From Laburnicola sp. R22_1 (Eukaryota; Ascomycota; Dothideomycetes; Pleosporales; Didymosphaeriaceae), in assembly GCA_014281115.1 (NCBI GenBank), contig JACONQ010000019.1:186001-250000 (forward strand): a DNA stretch of 64,000 nucleotides, in the 5' to 3' direction. The notes under the pieces are model-generated. The model worked only from the letters and a program-made list of their open reading frames with translations, had not been told where the DNA came from and made no database searches. Shown here one piece after another: positions 1 through 11,970 of the stretch (position 1 is its first letter; each line of letters opens with the position of its first letter). Position numbers and translations under genes: made by a program.

Positions 1-1068
1 CCACCCCCCGTCTGGATCTATTCTTCCACGCTGGGATGCCCTATTCTGTGCCGTGCCATGTGGGCGGTAGGGAGCCATACTCAGCCCAGGGTCGCTTCGG
101 CCAACGCCCCCCTTTCGTGATGGCCTGCTACGCCTTCGATTGGAAGCATTGGGTCAGAGGCATCGAGCTTGCAGGGAACCACGTCTTCCCCGTCTTCGGT
201 GTTTCGATCGTGCAAGGTAGACTAGAACCCTCTTCTCTGGGGTTACGTCACGGCTGTGCCTCCCGCTTCTGACAGCAACGCAGTGTCTGATGCAAAGACC
301 CCTGGCCCTGTTCTCTGGTTGTGTCTGCCTCGCAGCAACGGAGTTCCCGATGGATGTGGACGGCATGGCCCCTGGCTTGACATCGTGTGACTTTTGCCGC
401 TGCGACATGCATACCGCCACCTATGCAGAAGGTGGATGGGAACCTTGGTCGGAGTGCATGGGCAAGGCGTTGCCGACGGTTGCTCGTGTCGCAATCTTCA
501 TGCGTGACAAGATAAGGTGGGCTGATTGATGTAGACATGCCCATGGTGGTCGACGGAGGCACGGCACGGAATGCGGATCCCGGAGCTTCCCTCGACGGTG
601 TCTTTTCGCTTGGAGCTGGTCGCCATGAAAGGGCGTAAATCCAAGCTGTCTAAAACCGAAGTGGAGGGTCGGTCGAGCATCGAGGCGAGCATAGATGGGG
701 ATCAAACTTTGATATCGTGGGCAGGGGAGCGAGGAGGGGCGGGTGTGCCTTGTGATAGGATCATCTGAGCCAGTAGATTGGAGAGGACTTGCCCCTCTCC
801 ATGCGTACTGGCCATGCGAGTGCTGTAATAAGTCCACTGCCTGCGAATCGCCACTGGGGTGGTCTCAGAATCCTAGCATTGAGGCGTAGGCCGGCTTTCC
901 CGGCGGCAAGGGATGATGCATATAAAGCCTCTGCGAGCTCGTCCCGCTCCAAGTCCATACCATCATAAGTGCTCCTGCCTTTGGCTTCACGAGCTGCTCT
1001 CTATCCACCATTGAGGTTCAACCGTTCCAAACTCCGACGACGCTACACCGCGGAGGCAAGCTAACAAC
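1..1068. other. No recognisable gene
   Basis: GC-balanced sequence with several short overlapping open frames on both strands (the longest is 138 codons, minus strand, 421-837). None shows a recognisable domain, a convincing codon pattern or a clear splice structure. It may be the flank or UTR of a gene lying to the left, plus the promoter of the gene starting at 1069. Confidence 0.4.
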
Positions 1069-2482
1069 ATGGACCAGGTAAGTCAGCGGAGGAATCCATA
1101 ACGCTTTGTATTGATGCTGAAGGACATTTAGACCATCGAAATGCTGAGCCCAAATTCTCTTTTGGACGCTGAAGGAGACCCCGAATCGGACTTCGACGAG
1201 ATGCCACAGCACCAAGACAACGCGGCGGCGATACAAGAAGCAGAAGCCTTGTGTGAAATGGTGGCCATCGACGCGAACCAAGCCGACGGACATGCCAGCC
1301 AGACCGTGGAGCCATGCCTTCCGGAGCATCCTGCGGCACTGGCTACTTTACAGACTAGTGCAGAAGTCGATCAAGAGATGAATTCGACCCCAGAGCCCGC
1401 GGTACCCGAACGGAGCCGTGCAGAAGCCGACCAAGCCGTGGCTTCGACCTTGGAGCCTGAGGTATCCGGACCGAGCCATGCAGAAGCCGCGATGACTTCA
1501 ACCTTAGAGCAGGAGTCCGAACCGAGAAATGACGATCAGACACAGAAAACGGAGGACTCTACCCAGCCTTCCGAACCGGCTATCAAAGAGCGGCATGGAG
1601 AAAACAACGAAGCGATAGCTGGTGATAGGGATGGTGGCCATGATATACAGAGTGCGGGGAGTGCGTCCACGGGTTCGAGCGGGTGCCGTGCTGTCTCCAA
1701 AGACACTGAAACTACCTCGCTAGTTCCGCACACAACTTCACGCAACCGAGAAGCAAGGAGTGGCAGACGAACTCCTGTGTCGCGGAGGCGAACCAGCGGA
1801 AGACATCCGAGTGTGGCGCATGGGACTTCAGGTACCTCATTTACCTCTTCTAGCGGAAACTTTACTGACTGATGGACTAGACATGCCCATATCGATCCTT
1901 GATGACGAGGAGCTATTTGAATCAATCATCGTTGATGACAACGGAGGCCGAGCTATCGTGATCGACGACTCTGATGAGGAAATGGACACAGACGATGACC
2001 ATTCCAGTCAGACCCCCCTACCTCGAGCGCACCGAAATCGGGTGACACAGAAATCACCAGAGATGGTCAATTGGACGTCTAAAGAATACACGGGAAGAAG
2101 CGCAGCAGGTCTTATCGCGGCATGGAAGAAGGTGTGGAAGCGGTGGTGGTCGATTAAATCTAAGGCCGATCGGCAGCTTGCCCAAACCCTGGATCGGTTC
2201 AACGATGAAATGGCCGATGTGGAGAGATACGAGCTATGGAATAAGAAGTATCGTGGGGATGATGGCCGCAGGGTTTACAGTTTCTGGGTAAGGCACGGAC
2301 TGGGAAAGAAGGTGAAGACACAGCTTAGGAAGAGAGACAGAAAACTCGTGCACAGGTTTGGAAGAGCTTTGAGGCGGCTACAAGAAATGGAGGAGGAGCA
2401 TCAGAGTATTGCAGTAGCCATGGGTGATGGAGACCTAGAGGATTGTGATTACCAACCGACTCGGACACGTTGGCACTGGTAG
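1069..2482 (+). CDS. Hypothetical acidic protein, three exons
   Basis: Gene model built from splice signals: exon 1 1069-1077 (ATG plus two codons), intron 1078-1131 (GTAAGT donor, TTTAG acceptor), exon 2 1132-1831, intron 1832-1880, exon 3 1881-2482 ending TAG. Both junctions restore one continuous frame, giving about 436 residues. Exon 2 is low complexity, rich in Glu, Ser, Thr and Pro, with a degenerate repeated block around 1350-1520 (EPE/AEADQA-like units). Exon 3 has an acidic stretch (residues around DDSDEEMDTDDD) followed by a basic Trp/Arg-rich C-terminal half (WKKVWKRWW, RKRDRKLVHRFGRALRR) that may be helical. No signal peptide or membrane segment is seen and I do not recognise the family. 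The acidic and basic composition would suit a nuclear protein, which is inference only. Without exon 1, translation could start at the ATG at 1141. Confidence 0.6.
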
Positions 2483-2907
2483 ATGTGTTTTTCCGCACGG
2501 CCACAGAGTCACGTGCGGATTGGTCATAGGGTTGATTAGTAACACGTTTTAGATTTTGTAGGTAGCAATGAGAATATTCCCTCCAACTCTAAGTGGTCTT
2601 CAATATCCCGGTAGCTAATTCTAAATGCCTATGATCCGCTTTGCCCAAAAAATACGTTCGCATCGTCGCCTCCGCGCCTGATTTGTATAGCGCCTTGTGT
2701 CGTGGCATAATAGGCTCCCCTCCCTACAGCGCTAACTTCGAGCCTTTTTCGCTCCGAATTTTTATAGAATAGCCTTATCCTACCCTTACAACCTCCCTCT
2801 AATACTAGAAAGTCATTACTAGCCTTATGCACGCTGCGGGGCGCAATTTCACGCAGCGCCACCCCGTCGATTGGTATTTTCAGCGGAAGCGAACCACCGG
2901 GCCGGGC
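2483..2907. other. Intergenic, left flank of pogo element 1
   Basis: Contains the 3' flank of the preceding gene and a 94-codon open frame on the minus strand (2629-2913) whose ATG lies inside the pogo terminus. That frame is not recognisable and is cut by the transposon insertion, so it may be a remnant of a longer frame. Nothing else is seen. Confidence 0.35.
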
Positions 2908-2909
2908 TA

Positions 2910-5023
2910 CCATATTTTACCACCAAATGCACGGACCCACCAAATGCACGTTTTTGCCGCCACCAAGGGCAACACTCCAAAACCTATACAACGCCAAATA
3001 TATAGTAAAATCACTAGATTTTTTGCAGTAGCACTCGTAGGAGCATGTAAAACCATTGCGCAATGATAAATTACTTGCGATAACGCTGTGGGAGCTGTAC
3101 AGTACGGGTGCGCGTGGCTCTGGCGGGTGAGGGCACCCTCTCTCCAGTGGGCTCTTGATCAACAATAGTAGCCTCAGGTCTCTCAAGAGCTTGTTTTTTT
3201 GGTGTACGAGGGTTGAGGCTCTGTCGATTACCCTTTTTAGACAATTGTATATCACCTTTGAGTTGCTTTTCGAGCTGCTTTTGGAGTAGCTTTTCAGCTC
3301 GCTCAGCAGCCTTGGCCTCTTTTGCTTGCGCCTTCAGTTCTCGCGCCGCCAAACGTACGCGAGCTCTCTCCTCTTTGAGAGCTTGTTTCTCCTGCTTTTT
3401 GAGAAGCCTTTGGTGTTGAGCCTCTGAGAGTTGTTGTTGTTGAAGCTTTTTATCAGCCTCAATTTGGTCCTGCCTCTCGCGGGCCCTCTGAACTTTGCTA
3501 GGTGAGTAAAATACGGCGCCGCCATGCCAATTATCAGGTTTATCAAGTAGGAGAGGCTTGCCACGTTGACGGCGCCTCTTCTCGTTGATAAAAGCTTGCT
3601 CAAGCCTATTGTATTGGTGTTGAAGGATCCTGTATTTGATCTCAAGCTTGTGATAACTTTGCGACAGCTGTTTACGCTCCTCAGCGTGGTCCTCCGCAAC
3701 AATGTCCTTCAGTATTTGCCGTACTTTACGCCAATCAGAATCAGAGAGGTTTGACGAGCTACTCCGACTTGAGGGAGGGCTCTCGTGCTCTGCGATAAAC
3801 TTCTTAAGTATAGTGTTTGGGTTATAAGGTGACAACCCAGTACACTCAAAAGCTTTGAGTATTATTGTTTCTTGAAAGGCCCTTTGCCAGGAGGCGTTGA
3901 AGAGTCGATAAAAGTCGCGTTTGGTAATTGCTGAGAGGCCCTAGCAGTTGTACATAAACTCTGAGAGCTCTCTTGTATACGCCGTACTCAGAGGCTTGAA
4001 CATCGCCACATCAAGAGGCTGGAGAGTGTGGGTAGCGTGTGGCGGGAAGGTTGTAAGGAGTATTTTGTTATTGTCGCAGTACGTGATAAATTGCATAGTA
4101 ATATGAGACCCATGCCCATCAAGTATGAGTAGTCGGTACTCCCTACGAGCTTTCTCCTTGGTCTCGCGATCAAATACTTGTTTGAGCCACGCCAAACCAA
4201 TCTCATTGTTGGTCCACCCACTTGATGAGCTCGCAAAAAAGGCCTTGTGGTGTTGCGGATCAAAATCTTGAAGCCATGAGTCTTGTATATTGCCCGTAGT
4301 AGCTTGATAAATCAAGGCTGGCGTCAGCGAGGTGCCGTCGGCGCAAATACAGGCAATTGTTGTTACCCACTCTCTATTGCCGTCCTGGAGCATTTGCTTG
4401 TGAGGGCCCTGCTTATACAGCTGCCGCGAGAACACTCTTTTCATCTTGGTGAGCACTCCAATAAGGAACCCTTTTTCATCCATATTGTACATATGGCGAC
4501 TGTCGATATCGTACTGGGTTATTTTGTCGCCTAAAAGCTTGAAGTATAAGGCGTATTTGGTAGCAGAATTAGCGCGGTGGCGACAGGCGTCGATACCAGT
4601 AGTCCATCGCGATATGAGCTCAATATTGTTGCGGGCAATAAAGCGCTTAACCCAGTTTTTGCCTGGCTCTTTTCTGGCTATTTCTGTTGCGAAATTTCGG
4701 ATCATTTGCTTTGTAGGAGGCAGGCCTCTCTTGTTGAGCTTATATATGTAGTTTACAAGCTCTTTTTCTTGTGTGGTGTTGAGAAATTTCTGCTCATTTG
4801 CCCTCTCTATGTGGCTTTTATTAATCCCGCGCGCGCGCCGCGATAAAGTTGATCGCTCAACGCCAAATAATTTGGCAATTTTGGTGTAATTAGGCTTTTC
4901 GCCTGCTGGCAAGCTTTCGATTGCTGCCAGCGCGGCCTCCATAGCGTCAATATTGGTGGAGTTATGAGCGTTGATAAACTACGTGGATTTTTTCAAAACC
5001 GTGCATTTGGTGATTAGTCATGG
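2910..5023 (-). mobile_element. Pogo-type (Tc1/mariner) DNA transposon, element 1
   Basis: A 2.1 kb element flanked by TA dinucleotides (2908-2909 and 5024-5025), as expected for Tc1/mariner target duplication. The 25-bp termini are imperfect inverted repeats (2910-2934 and 4999-5023, 20 of 25 matches); the inner part CACCAAATGCACGG is identical. At the left end the motif CACCAAATGCACG occurs twice in direct orientation, 17 bp apart (2921 and 2938). One transposase gene fills the element on the minus strand. The right TA is also the left TA of element 2, so element 1 inserted exactly at that border. Confidence 0.85.
3071..4942 (-). pseudogene. Pogo/Fot-type DDE transposase, one internal stop
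   Basis: Reads as one continuous frame of 623 sense codons plus a single internal TAG at 3941-3943 and the terminal stop. The N-terminus carries a helix-turn-helix (YTKIAKLFGVERSTLSRR) and a CENP-B-like second DNA-binding region. The DDE core follows with the motifs YNMDEKGF, LILDGHGSH and LQPLDV, so all three acidic residues are present. After the TAG the frame runs on through SPYNPNTILKKF into a long Lys/Glu/Ala-rich coiled coil ending LPQRYRK. Element 2 has Gln where this copy has TAG, so CAG became TAG, a single RIP-type C-to-T change. This is the least damaged pogo copy in the window. Confidence 0.85.
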
Positions 5024-5025
5024 TA

Positions 5026-5073
5026 CTGTGTCCGTGCACTCAACGCCCGGATTCAGTCAACGCCCCGCTGAAC
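5026..5073 (+). repeat. Left 48-bp terminal inverted repeat of pogo element 2
   Basis: Exact reverse complement of 13133-13180. It contains the direct pair TCAACGCCC at 5040 and 5057, a likely pair of transposase binding sites. Confidence 0.92.
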
Positions 5074-5177
5074 ACCATAGCAGCTTAACTAAAATAAGGC
5101 TGCAGAGCCACACAAAATCGCTATTATTACGAGATTTTGTAGTAGAGTACTATTTTGATGCTTGCGATTCACCTGTG

Positions 5178-5932
5178 CTACTTATATTTACTTGGAAGCT
5201 TAACGTTGCGGCTGTGCCGCGTGGTCTTGGGTGGAGCTGCTGATGCGGCACCTGAAGCCTCCTGAGTAGTTATAGTATTAACTATGCGTTTCTGACGCTT
5301 GTTGCTCTGTATAGATGGCTGCGAGGCCTTTCTCTTACCCTTTTGGGTAGATTGTAGAGCTTTTGCATCGTTGCGAGCTTCTCTCTGGCGAGCACGCTCT
5401 GCTGCCTTCTCAGCCTTCTCCTTCTCCTTGGCTACCTTGGCCTGCCTCCCTCGCCACACGCTTCCTCCCTCTGCAATTTTCTCCTTGCATAGCTTAGCTG
5501 CCTTCTTTAACTTAGCCTTCTCAGCTTTTTGAAGCTTCTGCTCCTTGCATAGCTTTGTTCCTTTACAGACTGACGTACGCGAGCCTCTAACCTTCCTTGG
5601 TGACCAGAAAACCGCCCCCATTAGTACCTCTCTCACGTTGTTGCAGATCTAGAGGTTTTCCCTTCTTCTTGTGCTTCTTTTTCGTAGTAAGAGCCTCTCT
5701 TAACCTAGCAATCTTATGGTGAAGTAACTTATTTTGAACTGAGATGTGGTGGAGTGAGCGGCTAAGCTTCTGCGCGTCCTTACTACTCTGATCTTCTACT
5801 GCGGATCGTACAAGGCGGTCTAGTTTACGCCAGTTAGATCCGCTGAGTACTGACGTAGAGCTCTCTCGCGATTCCTGCTCATCTAGGGTAGTGTTGGTGA
5901 ACCTTTTGAGTATAACCTCTGGGTTGAATGGT
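5178..5932 (-). pseudogene. C-terminal part of pogo element 2 transposase
   Basis: Starts at the PFNPEVILKRF segment, homologous to PYNPNTILKKF of element 1, and continues through a Lys-rich coiled coil to LPSKYK and the stop. The frame changes once inside a run of five C on the plus strand (5615-5619, five G on the coding strand); four G would keep one frame, so a 1-nt insertion or a sequencing error is likely. It is separated from its N-terminal half by the LINE; allowing for the LINE plus one target-duplication copy (6038 nt), the two halves are in frame. Confidence 0.82.
5919..5932. repeat. Target-site duplication of the LINE, left copy
   Basis: CTGGGTTGAATGGT, identical to 11957-11970. 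Both copies lie in the same transposase codons, which shows that the LINE inserted into element 2. Confidence 0.9.
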
Positions 5933-6325
5933 TGGTTGGTTGGTTGGTTGGTATTCATTTTTCGTCTAGTTGATGGGGATTAAGTCCACCATCTCGCCTC
6001 CCGAAGGGCATATACGACGTGCTAAGCTATGGAATTGCAGTGCTAACACACTACCCTAGAAAGCATTTCTTGCCTGCGCGGGTATTGCTACCATTTCAGA
6101 ACTACAGCTCCCCTTCTAGTTGGAGAGACTGAGCAGTGCGTGTACATTAGGGTGATTTCCTTGCATTTTAAGGCATCTATGTGCCAAGAGAGAGAGAGTG
6201 TGTGTGTGTAGGGGGGGCGGGGGGAGAGAAAGAGAGGAAGAGGGGTGAGGAGTATTGCAGCTCTTGTGCTGGACCTAGTTCCACTAGGTGCTACATTGCC
6301 TGTTGCTTTTGCAGGGCTGTAAGAG

Positions 6326-9300
6326 CTAGCGGGGGCAGATCCTGGTGTAGTACTGCGTTAGTTTGGTAAAGGCTCCAAAGAACTCTAGCTCTCTTATTAG
6401 TGCTGCAGTGTACGCTAGGCCATCAGCCTGGCTAGATGGCGGTATAGGTGGTCGAAGTGGCCATCTGCTAAACGTCCCTAGAGTCTTGCGGCAAAGCGCG
6501 AGGTGCTTAGGTGTCTTGTCCTGTCTGCATGAGCAGGTGAGGTTTGCATCCTCGTAGTTGTATTTTTAGTAGTACTAGGCAAAATCCCCATGTCTAGACC
6601 GGATAGAAAGCAGTCTGGCTAGGATAGCTCTTAGTAGGTCTAGTTCCTTTAGACTGCTGCGTGGTGCATAGTCTAGGTGCCAGCTTTTGTACCATCTAGA
6701 GAGTTTGTTCTTCTTTTTAGACCACCAGATCTGTTGTGTGTGTTGTGATGTCTTGCGAGCAATTGTCTTAATGCCTAAGAGTGTAGGCAAAGCAGCTTTA
6801 CCTATTGCAGGTGATAGGTGTTAGGCTTCTAGGTTAGCTAATCTGTCTGCTGCCTTATTTCCTTCAATGCCTAGGTGTCCAGGGGCCCATTTAATAGAGA
6901 CATCGTGAGTCTCTATAGCGCCGTGGCACTCCAGAAAGGCCCATTAAGAGGTAGGGGGTGCGTCGCCCCTCAGACACCATATGACTGAGGTGCTGTCTAT
7001 GCACAGCCAGATTCAACGGGTATTAAACTCTGGTTGTCTTATGGTGTGCTAGAGGCCTCTCTATGCTCCTACTGCCTCAGCGTCAAAGACGTGCGAGGTA
7101 GAGTTGAGCGACCCGCGTCCAGTCTGCAGTTGCTTTCCGTTCTGATACACTGTAAAGCCGTAAGTGACCCGCTTTCCTCCTTCCTTTGTGTACTGTTCAG
7201 AGCCATCTGAGAAGATAGTCACGTCTAGTGGTGGGAGATGGGCCCACTATATATTAAAAGCCTTAGCTGCAGTCTTCTTATCTATGCCAAGCGTTAGGTC
7301 AATTCGGCAGCCACTTGAGTAGTGAGGGGCTGTGAGTGTAGTCCTAAGGATCTCTGGTAGAAGAGATGCCATCTGTTAGACTTTGGTCTTAACTCGCTGT
7401 GGTTGTTCTATTTTTACACCCCTATTTACTATATGTACTAATATGCGCCTAGTAAGAGGATGGTCTGCATCTATAGTGCGCAAGTGGGTTGCAAATCTAA
7501 TTTTAGCTTCCTCTAGTGCCACTACTGCAGACAGTAGTCCGGCGTCGCGGAAGAGTGCAGCTGTAGGGGTTGTTCTCCACGCTAGTAGAATGCCCCTTGC
7601 TGCTATAGCCAGTGTCTTGTCTATAGCAGCTATGTGCCATCCAACGTAAGCGCTAACCTCTTGTGACCTGCCTAGTTTGAGTGTATGTGGCTGCTTAGTG
7701 CGGCCTCTGTACCAGCATTCCGTCCCGTACAGAAGCGACGGGTATACACAGGCAATAGTGGCCTTGCGGAGGGAGCTAGCTGGTGGTCCATAGGTGGTCC
7801 TGGCCAGACTGCGAATATGATAAGCTACCCTAGCAGCTTTTGCAGTGCGTGTGGCTACGTGTTGTCTAAAGGTAAGTCTGCGGTCAAACCACACTCCTAA
7901 CCAACGCAGGGCTGGCTGGCTGTGCTCTCCACCTGGGAGAATAGGGTAGATTGTGAGCTGCTTGTCTACAACACATGGTGGTGCGTAGTTGCTCCGCTGT
8001 CTAGTCAGGTGTATCATTTCCTGCTTTTCTGGGGCAAAGGTGACCTTGTTAGTCTCACCCTATGCTCTGATCTGCCTTAGATCTGATGCTAGGAGCTCGA
8101 CGTTGTCGTCTATAGAGTGTGAGGCCCGGTATAGACATATGTCGTCTGCATATCCAAACCTCCGTTCTATGTCCATAGATAGTAGCTCTGCTAGATACAG
8201 TGTGTATAGTACAGGCGAGAGAGGCGAGCCTTAAGGTGTGCCACAGGCGACAGGGTAGCTAGGGGTAGTGACCTGTCTAAGGCGGACTCGAACCCTCTGG
8301 TCAGTGAGGAATGAGTCTACAAAGAGCATGGTTCTTTATGGCCAGCCCTGTTGGGCCATCCAGTATAGCAGGCGGTTCTTCAGGAGCGCATCAAAGGCGC
8401 CTTGCACATCTAGGGTGACCATAGTGACATGCTTTCCAAGTACCCATGCTGCTTCAGTGTCGTGGGTGAATGCTGCAGTAAGGTCGGTTGCAGAGCGCTT
8501 TGGAAGGGCGCCGCCATGCTGGGGGCTGAGGATCTTGTGTGTCATGGCGGTCCACGCGATTCTTCTGGCTACTGTTCGTTCAAGTCCCTTTCCGATGCAC
8601 GAGAGAAGCGCTATAGGTCTCCAGGAGCGGGGCGACGATCGGTCTGTCTTTCCCGTCTTAGGTATCATTGCTACCTCTGCAAGCTTCCATTGTGCTGGGA
8701 AGTGGTTGAGCTCAAGGCATCGCTGGAAGACCCTTCGTATGAATTCCCCAACCTAAGCCTAGTAGGCTCGGAGTAGTCGCATAGTAGAGCGATCAGTACC
8801 TGGTGAGGTGCTTGAGACCCCTATTGTGTTTCGCTCACATTCCTCCAGTGAGATGTGTGTGCTCCACGGGAGGGTATCTGCCATCTCCTGGTCTGGGTAG
8901 TGTCTGAGGTCATCCTCTGCTGTGTACCGGTTGAGGACTTCCTCTCTAAGAGCTTCTGCCTTCTCTAGGGGGTCTAATATTGTTGTGTTGTTCACTACAA
9001 GAGGAGTGTCCTAGTTCTCTGGTGTAAGCTTGTGCTAGGCAATGATCTTAAACAGGTCCTTGTTGTCTTTGGCATTGTTAATAACATGCCGCCAGTACTG
9101 CCTCTTAGCCTGTTGGACGGTAGTCTTGAAGGCCTGTCTCTCCTCCTGTAGACTGCCAGAGCAGAGCTGTCTAGCATGTTTGTAGGCCTGGTAAGCAGTT
9201 TTGCACTCCTTGGTCTACTATAGTGCCGCACGGCCTTCCTTGCGGTCAGGCTTGCCTGCTGTCTGTACAGAGTGCTGTATGGTCTCTATAAGCAGCGTGA

Positions 9301-10159
9301 CACATTCCTCTAGCTGTGCTGCGTCCAGTGTTGCAAGCGGGTCTGGGATGCTCTGGACACCCATCTCCACTAGCCCAGCGAATTTAGGTAGGCTTGCCTT
9401 GGGGACTCTGAAGTGGTACTGCTCTAGATGCGGAGTGCCTGGCGTAGAGATAGGGACAGAGGTTACTATTGTCTCATAGTCTGAGCCGCTGTGCATGCTA
9501 GCATCAACAGCAGACTAGGCAAATAGGATATTAGAGAAGGTAAGGTCGAGGACATGGCCAGCGCAGTGTGTTAGCTGCCCTGGCACACTAATGTAGTCCA
9601 TAGACGCGTTAGCAGCCCATCTAGCTAGCTCTACGCCTCCGTTGGCTGCAGTGATGGTAGGCTTAAAGGATTCATGTCTAGCGTTAAAGTCTCCTTCTAC
9701 AAGGCAGAGTTGAGGGGGTATAAGATGTGTGATGTATTGGATAACGTGTGGGGTGTGTGGCTGTCTGTAGCAGTTAAGTATGGCAACTCCGTTCACTACA
9801 GCCCATAGCATGTCTGGGTGGTTGAGGCTCTCTCTAGCCTGGTATTGTAGGTGGCATCCTTTGCGGATGTAGGTCATCACCCTAGGGCGGGCTGAGCCTG
9901 GCGTGTTAGGGCTGTCCCAGGTGCTGATGGGTGCTAGGTGTGTGAAACCAGGGTGGGTGGAAGTTCTTGAGTTGGCACATGTGAAGGGCTCTTGAACACA
10001 CACAACATCCATGCCCTTTTAAAAGGCCACCTCTAGTATTGTGATGTGCCAGGGTGAGCTCCTGCTAATATTGGCCCAGCATACACGAAGTTGGTTGCTT
10101 GGTAGGCTGGGCTGTTGATGCCTGGTGTCGGCTGGGATATTGTAAGGGTGTTCTAACAT
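6326..10159 (-). pseudogene. LINE ORF2: endonuclease, reverse transcriptase, RNase H
   Basis: About 1277 codons in one frame with many stops. The N-terminal APE-type endonuclease shows DVVCVQEPF near the start and CLVEGDFNARH around 9700, with DLTF near 9540. The reverse transcriptase lies about 9000-7400: WRPIALLSCIGKGLER, QHGGALPKRSATD, TLDVQGAFD, and GYADDICLYR near 8145-8170 as the catalytic YADD box. RNase H follows with TIFSDGS, FDAEA, IDSTS and KWAPGHLGIEGNKAADRLA, so its acidic residues are visible. A Cys/His motif (CSCRQ...HLALC) lies near the C-terminus. Stops replace Gln or Trp, for example TAA just before KGMDVVC. The ATG at 10159 overlaps the ORF1 stop, suggesting reinitiation. 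Confidence 0.85.
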
Positions 10160-11808
10160 GATAATGGCGGGTCATCGCTCATGCTGGCGTCTTCCCTCTC
10201 TGAGGTGGACGGGTCAGTGTGGATAGTTGATTGTGGACGAATGCTGCTGGCAGACAGTTGTCCTACATTAAGGCTCCTCTGGCCTGTGGCGGCCCGCCTT
10301 GGTCTCTTTTCTCTGCCAGTAGTAGAGGAGGATGCATAGGAGGCAGTAGTTGTAGGAGGTGTAGCCCTGCTATTTCCTTCTTGCCTCTAGGCAGAAAGGT
10401 GGGAAGGCACTGTCTCTAATACCTCCATAGGAGGAGCTTCAGGCTGAAGTGCTGCCTGTCCAAGGGCCACTTCAACTGTCCTGTAGAGGTGCTGCTGTGC
10501 TATTTTGCCTGCGCGACGAATAGCCTTCAGCTCGGTCTTCGTAGGCTTAGTGATGTGTCCGTTGACCCGGCGAGGGGCTGCCGGGCAGTTGGTGTGACTA
10601 GCTGGATGAGGGCCATGACAGTTGGCACACATAGCTTTGTGGGCGCAACTGTCCCCGTACTGTCCTTGGTGTCTATCCGTGCGGTCCCCGCAGTGTGCAC
10701 AGCGGGCTACTCGGGTACAGCGGGCAGCGTTGCAGTATCCCTGGCAGCCTGGGTTATGTTGCTGTATGGTGGGATGCTTGTGGATTTCCTTTGAGAATTG
10801 GCTGGTGCCAAAGAGCCGGAACGAGCGGACTAGCTCCTTGTATGAAATAATCCAGGTTGTGAGGCCATGCTAATTTGCCCCATGCCGTGAGGTCCTGCAA
10901 CTAACTAGCTGCTTGCCTGTTTGCAAGCAGACCTCTTCTTCTACTAGCTAGGTAGTAGTTAGTAGTTCTGTGCCGTCCAGGGTCCGGAAAGAGCTAGGTA
11001 CTCCTTGTACTGCGTAGTTAATCCAGCGTTCGGGGATCTTCACCGCGTCTCCGCCTAGCGCTCTTACTAGAAGTTCCTGGTTTTCTTGAGTTAGAAGTCG
11101 GCCCCGGATGTTCTCATTTGCTGGAGTAATCGCCCAGCCTGTGTTGATTGGTGATGCGGTAGGTATGTCTTTAAGGGTGAGTCCTGCTATGCTCTTGCAT
11201 ATTGCCTGCCTTATCGCAAAGGGTGAGGGTTGTTGCAGTCGCATTGCCGGGTTAGAGATAGCTACGAATATTCGATTGTCTTCTTTTGGCTTAACGGGCG
11301 GGTTGGGCCAGGGCTTAGCAGGGATTAGGGGCCAACTGCCACCCCTATCTGAGATCTGGGGGTCTCTGGCTACGTCCGCCCAAGAGCGGCGTCCCGACTC
11401 TTGGCTCCTAGGGTTGCTGTGACTGGTGTCGCTGCTCCAGCGGGAGCTAGGGGGGGAGTTGCTTAGGGGGAGCGAGGTCAGAGCCTGGATAACTCTCTGC
11501 TGCAGCTCCTTAGCAATCTTGGCTTCTTAAGGGTTAGTGTAGCTCTCTGCGTGTTGGTCTACCGCTGCTGCGAAAGCCGTAGTAATAGTGTTCCACAGCT
11601 GGGCAATCTGCTAAGTCTCGGTGATGTGGCGTTGGACGGCATCAGAGACGCGAGGTTTAGGAGCGCCCCCACCGGGGTTCTGGCTGCTCAGAAGGGGTGC
11701 ACGGTGATGCATGTCCTCCTAGGGCCGTCTTGGGGCGCGTGTATAAAGCTGCTGCGGGATCTCCGGGTCTGGGGACCCTGTGTGCTGGGAGGAGGGAGAC
11801 TCTGCCAT
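10153..11808 (-). pseudogene. LINE ORF1: gag-like nucleic-acid-binding protein
   Basis: About 551 codons in one frame, from the ATG at 11808 to the TAG at 10155-10153. The visible core includes a gag-like segment (IRQAICKSIAGLTLKDIPTA, about 11210-11150) and a Cys/His-rich zinc-knuckle region about 10760-10580, with Cys pairs such as CAHCGDR and CANCHGPHPASHTNC. The C-terminal tail is Ser/Thr/Arg-rich. Several TAG/TAA codons interrupt it, replacing probable Gln codons. It probably coats the LINE RNA. Confidence 0.75.
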
Positions 11809-11956
11809 CCTGACAAGCTCCTTTGCGCGGTTGCGCGGAGGGCTAGGCGGACGTTAGAGGTACTCCCGGAATCAGCGCGGTGAGCTTGTTCAGTTGCTGG
11901 GATTATTAGGGTCTCTAGAGAGGATATCTAAAAATCGAAAAGTTGGTGTTCGGGTG

Positions 11957-11970
11957 CTGGGTTGAATGGT
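11957..11970. repeat. Target-site duplication of the LINE, right copy
   Basis: Exact match to 5919-5932; marks the 5' end of the LINE at 11956. Confidence 0.9.

Larger units (their letters stand above)
5933..11956 (-). mobile_element. Tad-like LINE (non-LTR retrotransposon), RIP-damaged
   Basis: A 6.02 kb element on the minus strand between 14-bp target duplications. Order from its 5' end (right): short leader, ORF1 gag-like (11808-10153), ORF2 endonuclease/RT/RNase H (10159-6326), a 3' region with GA/GT/G-rich low complexity (about 6187-6260), and a tail of tandem TTGG units on the plus strand (about 5931-5952) instead of poly(A). ORF1 and ORF2 overlap in ATGTTAG. Both frames stay continuous but carry many TAG/TAA stops, consistent with RIP rather than indel decay. 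Confidence 0.88.

Noticed and set aside
421..837. 138-codon open frame on the minus strand near the left edge
   Set aside because: No recognisable domain, heavy overlap with frames on both strands, and His/Arg/Pro-rich composition typical of a shadow frame in GC-rich sequence.
5178..5958. Separate small gene starting MNTNQPTNQP
   Set aside because: The first residues are encoded by the TTGG tail of the LINE; the rest is the C-terminal part of the pogo transposase.
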